Part shown: positions 41,617-45,387 of the stretch, piece after piece | Position numbering within the stretch: position 1 is the first letter of the stretch | Layout: each line of letters begins with the position of its first letter | Assembly (NCBI GenBank): GCA_004565275.1 | Contig: SDOX01000004.1 | Span: 5,119 to 50,505 of the forward strand | Reading direction: 5' to 3' | DNA from: Nannochloropsis salina CCMP1776 | Lineage: Eukaryota > Sar > Eustigmatophyceae > Eustigmatales > Monodopsidaceae | DNA length: 45,387 nt | Position numbers and translations under genes: made by a program | Notes under the pieces: model-generated | The model's input: the letters and a program-made list of their open reading frames with translations, nothing else | The model's database searches: none | Told to the model about the DNA's origin: nothing

Positions 41617-44338
41617 ATGAAAGATTTCTCTTGCGTTCTCTTCGTCGCTCTCCTGGGCTTTGCAAGCATTTTCACCACCGTGTCTCAAGGGTGTCCGCGG
41701 CTTTCTCTGACGGCTAATGTTAGGCCAAATCCTCGGCGTGGGATCGTAGCGGGCAAGGGAATGGCTAAGATCACCGTCACGCTGAGGAGCAAAGATCCCG
41801 TGGACAACGTGGAGTTTCAGTTGAACCTGCCGGACGGGCTATCGGTTGAGCGAACAGCAATGCGTCCGTCCTCAAAGCCCTATACACCGCCGAAAATTGT
41901 TGAGGATGCGGATGGAGTGACAGCTATTTCCTGGCAGGGTCTCGCTTTCACCAAACGCAAGGGGGGCAAACGCCGCTTTCGTGTCAAGGTGAAGGCTGAC
42001 CAGTGTGCCTCTGAGACGCTCGCGGTGGACGCTTTCGCTTACCTAATGAATGCTACAGACACCTCGTGCATGACGCCGCTGGGCAACCCCGCCATCGTAA
42101 AAGTGCGATACTTGAAACGCAACAAAGACGCGACGTGCGCGCCCACATCAGCTCCTACTGTCAATCCTACGCAACCTTTTGTGCTCCTTGGTGAGGGCCT
42201 GCGCTTCTCTCAAGGGGAGCGACTGGCCCCCTTCGAAGACCGTCGTCTTTCGTTGCACACTGGAATCAATAGGCATAAAGGTATCGTCGCCCGCTACCAT
42301 CCGGAAGATCGACAGCTGCAATCGATCGACACCCCGGAGGCTTGCTATGTATACTGCTCGCTGAACGGGGGCGAGGAAGTACCATTCCTCTTCAGCTGGA
42401 ATACCGTGACGAGCCAGTGCTTCTGCTGCGCCGGGGTGTGCACACCCCTCATCGTCGATCCTGATTACAACGTGTACGAAGCGCTCTTACCCAGAACGCT
42501 TCCTCCAACCTCAGTTCCTCCTGCTACAGCGCCACCAACGGCTCCGCCACCGCCGACACCTACAGCATCGCCTACTCCAGGACCCACTCGTACCCCTACC
42601 CAAGCACCTTCAACGACTCCAACGGCTCCCCCAACGCCGACACCTACAGCATCGCCTACTCCAGGACCGACTCGTACCCCTACTCAAGCACCTTTAACGA
42701 CTCCAACGGCTTCCCCAACACCGACACCTACAGCATCGCCTACCCCAGGACCGACTCGTACCCCTACTCAAGCACCCTCAACGACTCCAACGGCTTCCCC
42801 AACGACCAGTGTGGACAGCCTTCCACTTCAGGATGGCGAAAATGAGCTATACACTTCGGTTGTGAGCGGGGACTATGCGTATTTCGGGTGAGGAGAAAAT
42901 CAGAAGCGACACGCAGCATCGTAAGGTTTGATGCGATCTGAGTTGCTGATACGCTTGGCTCTACTTTCTATGCAGGACTGCCACATCCCCTGGCATAGTG
43001 GTGAAGGTGAGCCTGACCGACTTCAGTCGTGTGGGCAGCCTTCCACTTCAGGATGGCGAAGACAACCTATTCACTTCGGTTGTGAGCGGAGACTTTGCGT
43101 ATTTCGGGTGAGGAGAAAATCAGAAGGAACACGCAGCATCGTAGGTTTTGATGCGACTTGAGTTGCTCAAACGCTCCGCAATACTTTCTATGCAGGACTG
43201 CCACATTTCGTGGCATAGTGGTGAAGGTGAGCCTGGCCGACTTCAGTCGTGTGGACAGCCTTTCACTCGCGGATGGTGAGGAATTTCTAATCACTTCGGT
43301 TGTGAGCGGGGACTTTGCGTATTTCGGGTGAGGAGAAGATCAGAAGCGACACGCAGCATCGTAGAATTTGATGCGATCTGAGTTGCTCAAACGCTTCGCT
43401 CTACTTTGTATGCAGGACTTTCACATCCCCTGGGATAGTAGTGAAGGTGAGCCTGACCGACTTCAGTCGTGTGGGCCGCCTTGTACTTGGAGATTTTGAA
43501 GACTTCCCATCCACTTCGGTTGTGAGCGGAGACTTTGCATATTTCGGGTGAGGAGAAAATCAGAAGCGAATCGCAGCATCGTAAGGTGTGATGCGATCTG
43601 AGTTGCTGATACGCTTCGCTCTACTTTCTATGCAGGACTTACACATTCCCTGGCATAGTGGTGAAGGTGAGCCTGACCAAGTTCAGTCGTGTGGGCAGCC
43701 TTCCACTTCAGATTGGCGAAAACATCCTATTCACTTCGGTTGTGAGCGGGGACTTTGCGTATTTCGGGTGAGGAGAAAATCAGAAGCGACACGCAGCATC
43801 GTAAGGTTTGATGCGATCTGAGTTGCTGATATGCTTGGCTCTACTTTCTATGCAGGACTTACACATCTCCTGGCATAGTGGTGAAGGTGAGCCTGACCGA
43901 CTTCAGTCGTGTGGGCAGCCTTCCACTTCAGGATGGCGAAGACAAACTACGCACTTCGGTTGTGAGCGGAGACTTTGCGTATTTCGGGTGAGGAGAAAAT
44001 CAGAAGCGACACGCAGCATTGTAGGATTTGATGCGATCTGAGTTGCTGATACGCTTCGCTCTACTTTCTATGCAGGACTGAGACATCTCCTGGCATAGTG
44101 GTGCAGGTGAGCCTGGCCGACTTCAGTCGTGTGGGCCGCCTTGTACTTGGAGATTTTGAAGACTTCCCATCCACTTCGGTTGTGAGCGGGGACTTTGCAT
44201 ATTTCGGGTGAGGAGAAAATCAGAAGGAACACGCAGCATCGTAAGGTTTGATGCGATCTGAGTTGCTGATACGCTTCGCTCCACTTTCTATGCAGGACTG
44301 CCACATCCCCTGGGATAGTGGTGAAGGTTGCTCTCTAG
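41617..44338 (+). CDS. Secreted/cell-surface protein with Pro/Thr linker and tandem propeller-like repeats
   Basis: Eight exons: 41617-42887, 42976-43107, 43196-43327, 43416-43547, 43636-43767, 43856-43987, 44076-44207, 44296-44338; about 557 codons. The ATG at 41617 gives a signal peptide ([19 protein letters not shown]); an in-frame ATG at 41524 lies upstream. Then come a beta-rich ~150-residue domain ([20 protein letters not shown] start), a Cys-rich PAN/WSC-like domain ([18 protein letters not shown]), a linker of three 28-residue Pro/Thr repeats, and six and a half copies of a 44-residue repeat with consensus T[19 protein letters not shown] then [20 protein letters not shown] and YFG. 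This resembles a known extracellular beta-propeller-type repeat with AYFGT strands. Every repeat exon is 132 bp in symmetric phase 2; all introns are 88 bp. The protein is probably an extracellular or cell-wall adhesion protein; binding partner unknown. Confidence 0.8.
42554..42807 (+). repeat. Three 84-bp coding repeats (Pro/Thr linker)
   Basis: The word CGACACCTACAGCATCGCCT recurs at 42554, 42638 and 42722, an exact 84-bp period encoding 28 residues such as [18 protein letters not shown]. The copies differ at only a few bases. Such Pro/Thr/Ser-rich linkers are usual O-glycosylation regions of wall proteins. Confidence 0.9.
42888..44295 (+). repeat. Tandem exon-intron duplication, 220-bp period
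   Basis: Exon starts at 42976, 43196, 43416, 43636, 43856, 44076 and 44296 are exactly 220 bp apart. Each unit is a 132-bp exon ending TATTTCGG, followed by an 88-bp intron (GTGAGGAGAAAATCAGAAG ... CTTTCTATGCAG). Introns are about as conserved as exons. Units at 43416 and 44076 share a distinct variant ([14 protein letters not shown]), which suggests a three-unit duplication on top of the single-unit one. Confidence 0.93.
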
Positions 44339-44690
44339 CATCTAAAACTGGGTTAGGATGCCTCGTTTGTCAGAAGTGGGATGGCATAAATGGTTAAGTA
44401 TTCATGTACCTTCGTCACGCAGACGCTACTTATCAGGCGGAAACCGAGTAAAAAGAGCTTGGAGAAGAAAAGAATGGCCATCCGTGGTTCAACAGGATAA
44501 ATCAAACATGCAACCATGAGGAGGACGACATGGAGGAAGTGTCAATGTGAGAGGAAGCGCATTACGGTCTACCTAAAGAGGCGATGGCTGAAAGGCTGGT
44601 CTTCCCTTTTTTCCAGTCGAATACAACCCAAGCCTCAAGAGAAAAAGAGGACTAGTGCTGATTCAGGGGAGAGAGAAAACCTTTAGAGAG
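44339..44690. other. Spacer between surface-protein gene and telomeric array
   Basis: Non-repetitive sequence with no open frame of note. It presumably contains the 3' UTR of the surface-protein gene. Confidence 0.4.
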
Positions 44691-44871
44691 GGTTAGGGTT
44701 AGGGTTAGGGCTAGGGTTAGGGCTAGGGCTAGGGTTAGGGTTAGGGTTAGGGTTAGGGTTAGGGTTAGGGTTAGGGTTAGGGTTAGGGTTAGGGTTAGGG
44801 TTAGGGTTAGGGTTAGGGTTAGGGTTAGGGTTAGGGTTAGGGTTAGGGTTAGGGTTAGGGTTAGGGTTAGG
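44691..44871 (+). repeat. Telomere-type (TTAGGG)n array, internal
   Basis: About 30 consecutive TTAGGG units in 181 bp. The first units include CTAGGG variants; the remainder is perfect. The G-rich strand points to the right, as at a right-hand chromosome end, yet more than 500 bp of different sequence follow. It is therefore interstitial or marks an assembly join. Confidence 0.95.
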
Positions 44872-45140
44872 TGGAAAGTCACCTACATAACAAATAGAGA
44901 CTGTGACCAATAGCAAGGAAGGAGCAGGGAGGGAGGAAGGGAAGGAGCGGGGGGGAGAAAGGGGGGGAAAAAGAGTCAGGGTGCGGGAGTGAGGCAGAAT
45001 GGGAGGAGGGGAGGAAGGAGAGAGGAGCAATATGAAGGCGAGGGAGAGGGAAGAAGAAGGAGAAGGGAGAGACCGCGCCGACCACAATTCCTTCCTTTTC
45101 TCTTGGCCGCCCGCGTCCTTTGCACATGCTCCCTCCCTAC

Positions 45141-45310
45141 CTCCCTTCCTCCCTCTCTGATTTCCCCCCCTCCGACTGCTTTTCTGCGCCAGTCTATTTT
45201 CAACTTGCTCACTCCGTTTAATTAGTAATTTCTCTAGCTTCCTTTCAATCTCATCGCTTGGCTTTTTCCCCTTTCCTCCTCCTCGTTCCATCCCCCACTC
45301 CTTTTCCTTC
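45141..45310 (-). CDS. Possible internal exon of an unidentified minus-strand gene
   Basis: Reading leftward, a 170-bp open stretch is bounded by a 3' splice site (GAGTCAG, exon start 45310) and a 5' splice site GTAGGGAGGGAG (exon end 45141) of the kind used throughout the window. It encodes a charged, helical-looking segment (KPSDEIERKLEKLLIKRSEQ, VENRLAQKSSRRG). I do not recognise a family. Support is only composition and splice signals. The gene would continue on both sides, past the telomeric array on the left. Confidence 0.3.
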
Positions 45311-45387
45311 CTGACTCATCGCTCTTCCTTCCATCCTCTCTATCCTCCGGGTATGATTCCCTGTCGCCCATCGCCTCCTCCCTCTCC

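Noticed and set aside
42928-44041. Three 77-codon plus-strand frames starting MMRSELLI
   Set aside because: They read through intron into exon in the wrong frame; the repeated 220-bp unit explains their similarity.
44652-44882. Minus-strand frame of Thr-Leu repeats
   Set aside because: It is the translation of the telomeric array and has no coding meaning.

Overview
The window looks like nuclear DNA of a stramenopile alga, most probably a eustigmatophyte of the Nannochloropsis/Microchloropsis kind. This is an inference from several signs: compact genes with many short introns, long (GGGA)n/(TCCC)n tracts at intron ends, two proteins with signal peptides ending in an A|F junction (secondary plastid targeting), and TTAGGG-type telomeric repeats. 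No RNA gene, CRISPR array or intact mobile element was recognised.

Layout. Genes strictly alternate in strand from left to right: (-) disordered acidic/His-rich protein running off the left edge (1-1227); (+) protein with a possible FHA domain and a low-complexity tail (1994-4273); (-) inward-rectifier K+ channel (5008-7280); (+) ABC1/ADCK atypical kinase, 17 exons (7566-12267); (-) DNA polymerase alpha subunit B, 14 exons (12872-16938); (+) disordered protein with a PNRC/EDC1-like decapping motif (17470-18567); (-) SLC33-type acetyl-CoA transporter, 9 exons with an assembly gap in an intron (18854-23016); (+) SLC25 mitochondrial-carrier-family protein (24258-25532); (-) NEK-like kinase (25679-27773); (+) small thylakoid-lumen protein (28173-28898); (-) ENT-like transporter with frame breaks (29127-30841); (+) large plastid-targeted protein of unknown function (31527-34448); (-) PX-domain protein (34583-36130).

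From about 36.2 to 41.5 kb the DNA turns AT-rich and gene-poor. It ends in a tandem satellite built of two diverged ~195-bp monomers (about 40.11-41.21 kb). Next comes a secreted protein gene (41617-44338) whose 3' half is six perfectly spaced 220-bp exon-intron units, each adding one 44-residue propeller-like repeat. A 181-bp TTAGGG array (44691-44871) follows, and the sequence then returns to ordinary polypurine-rich DNA with a possible partial exon on the minus strand.

The genes do not form one pathway. They are mostly housekeeping and transport functions arranged as divergent or convergent pairs. The most striking parts are the exon-per-repeat gene next to satellite and telomeric repeats, and a tandem splice donor that could switch the tail of the FHA-like protein between acidic and RGG-rich forms. 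Exon structures were derived by hand from frame continuity, GT/GC-AG signals and remembered family sequences; no alignment or transcript data were available.
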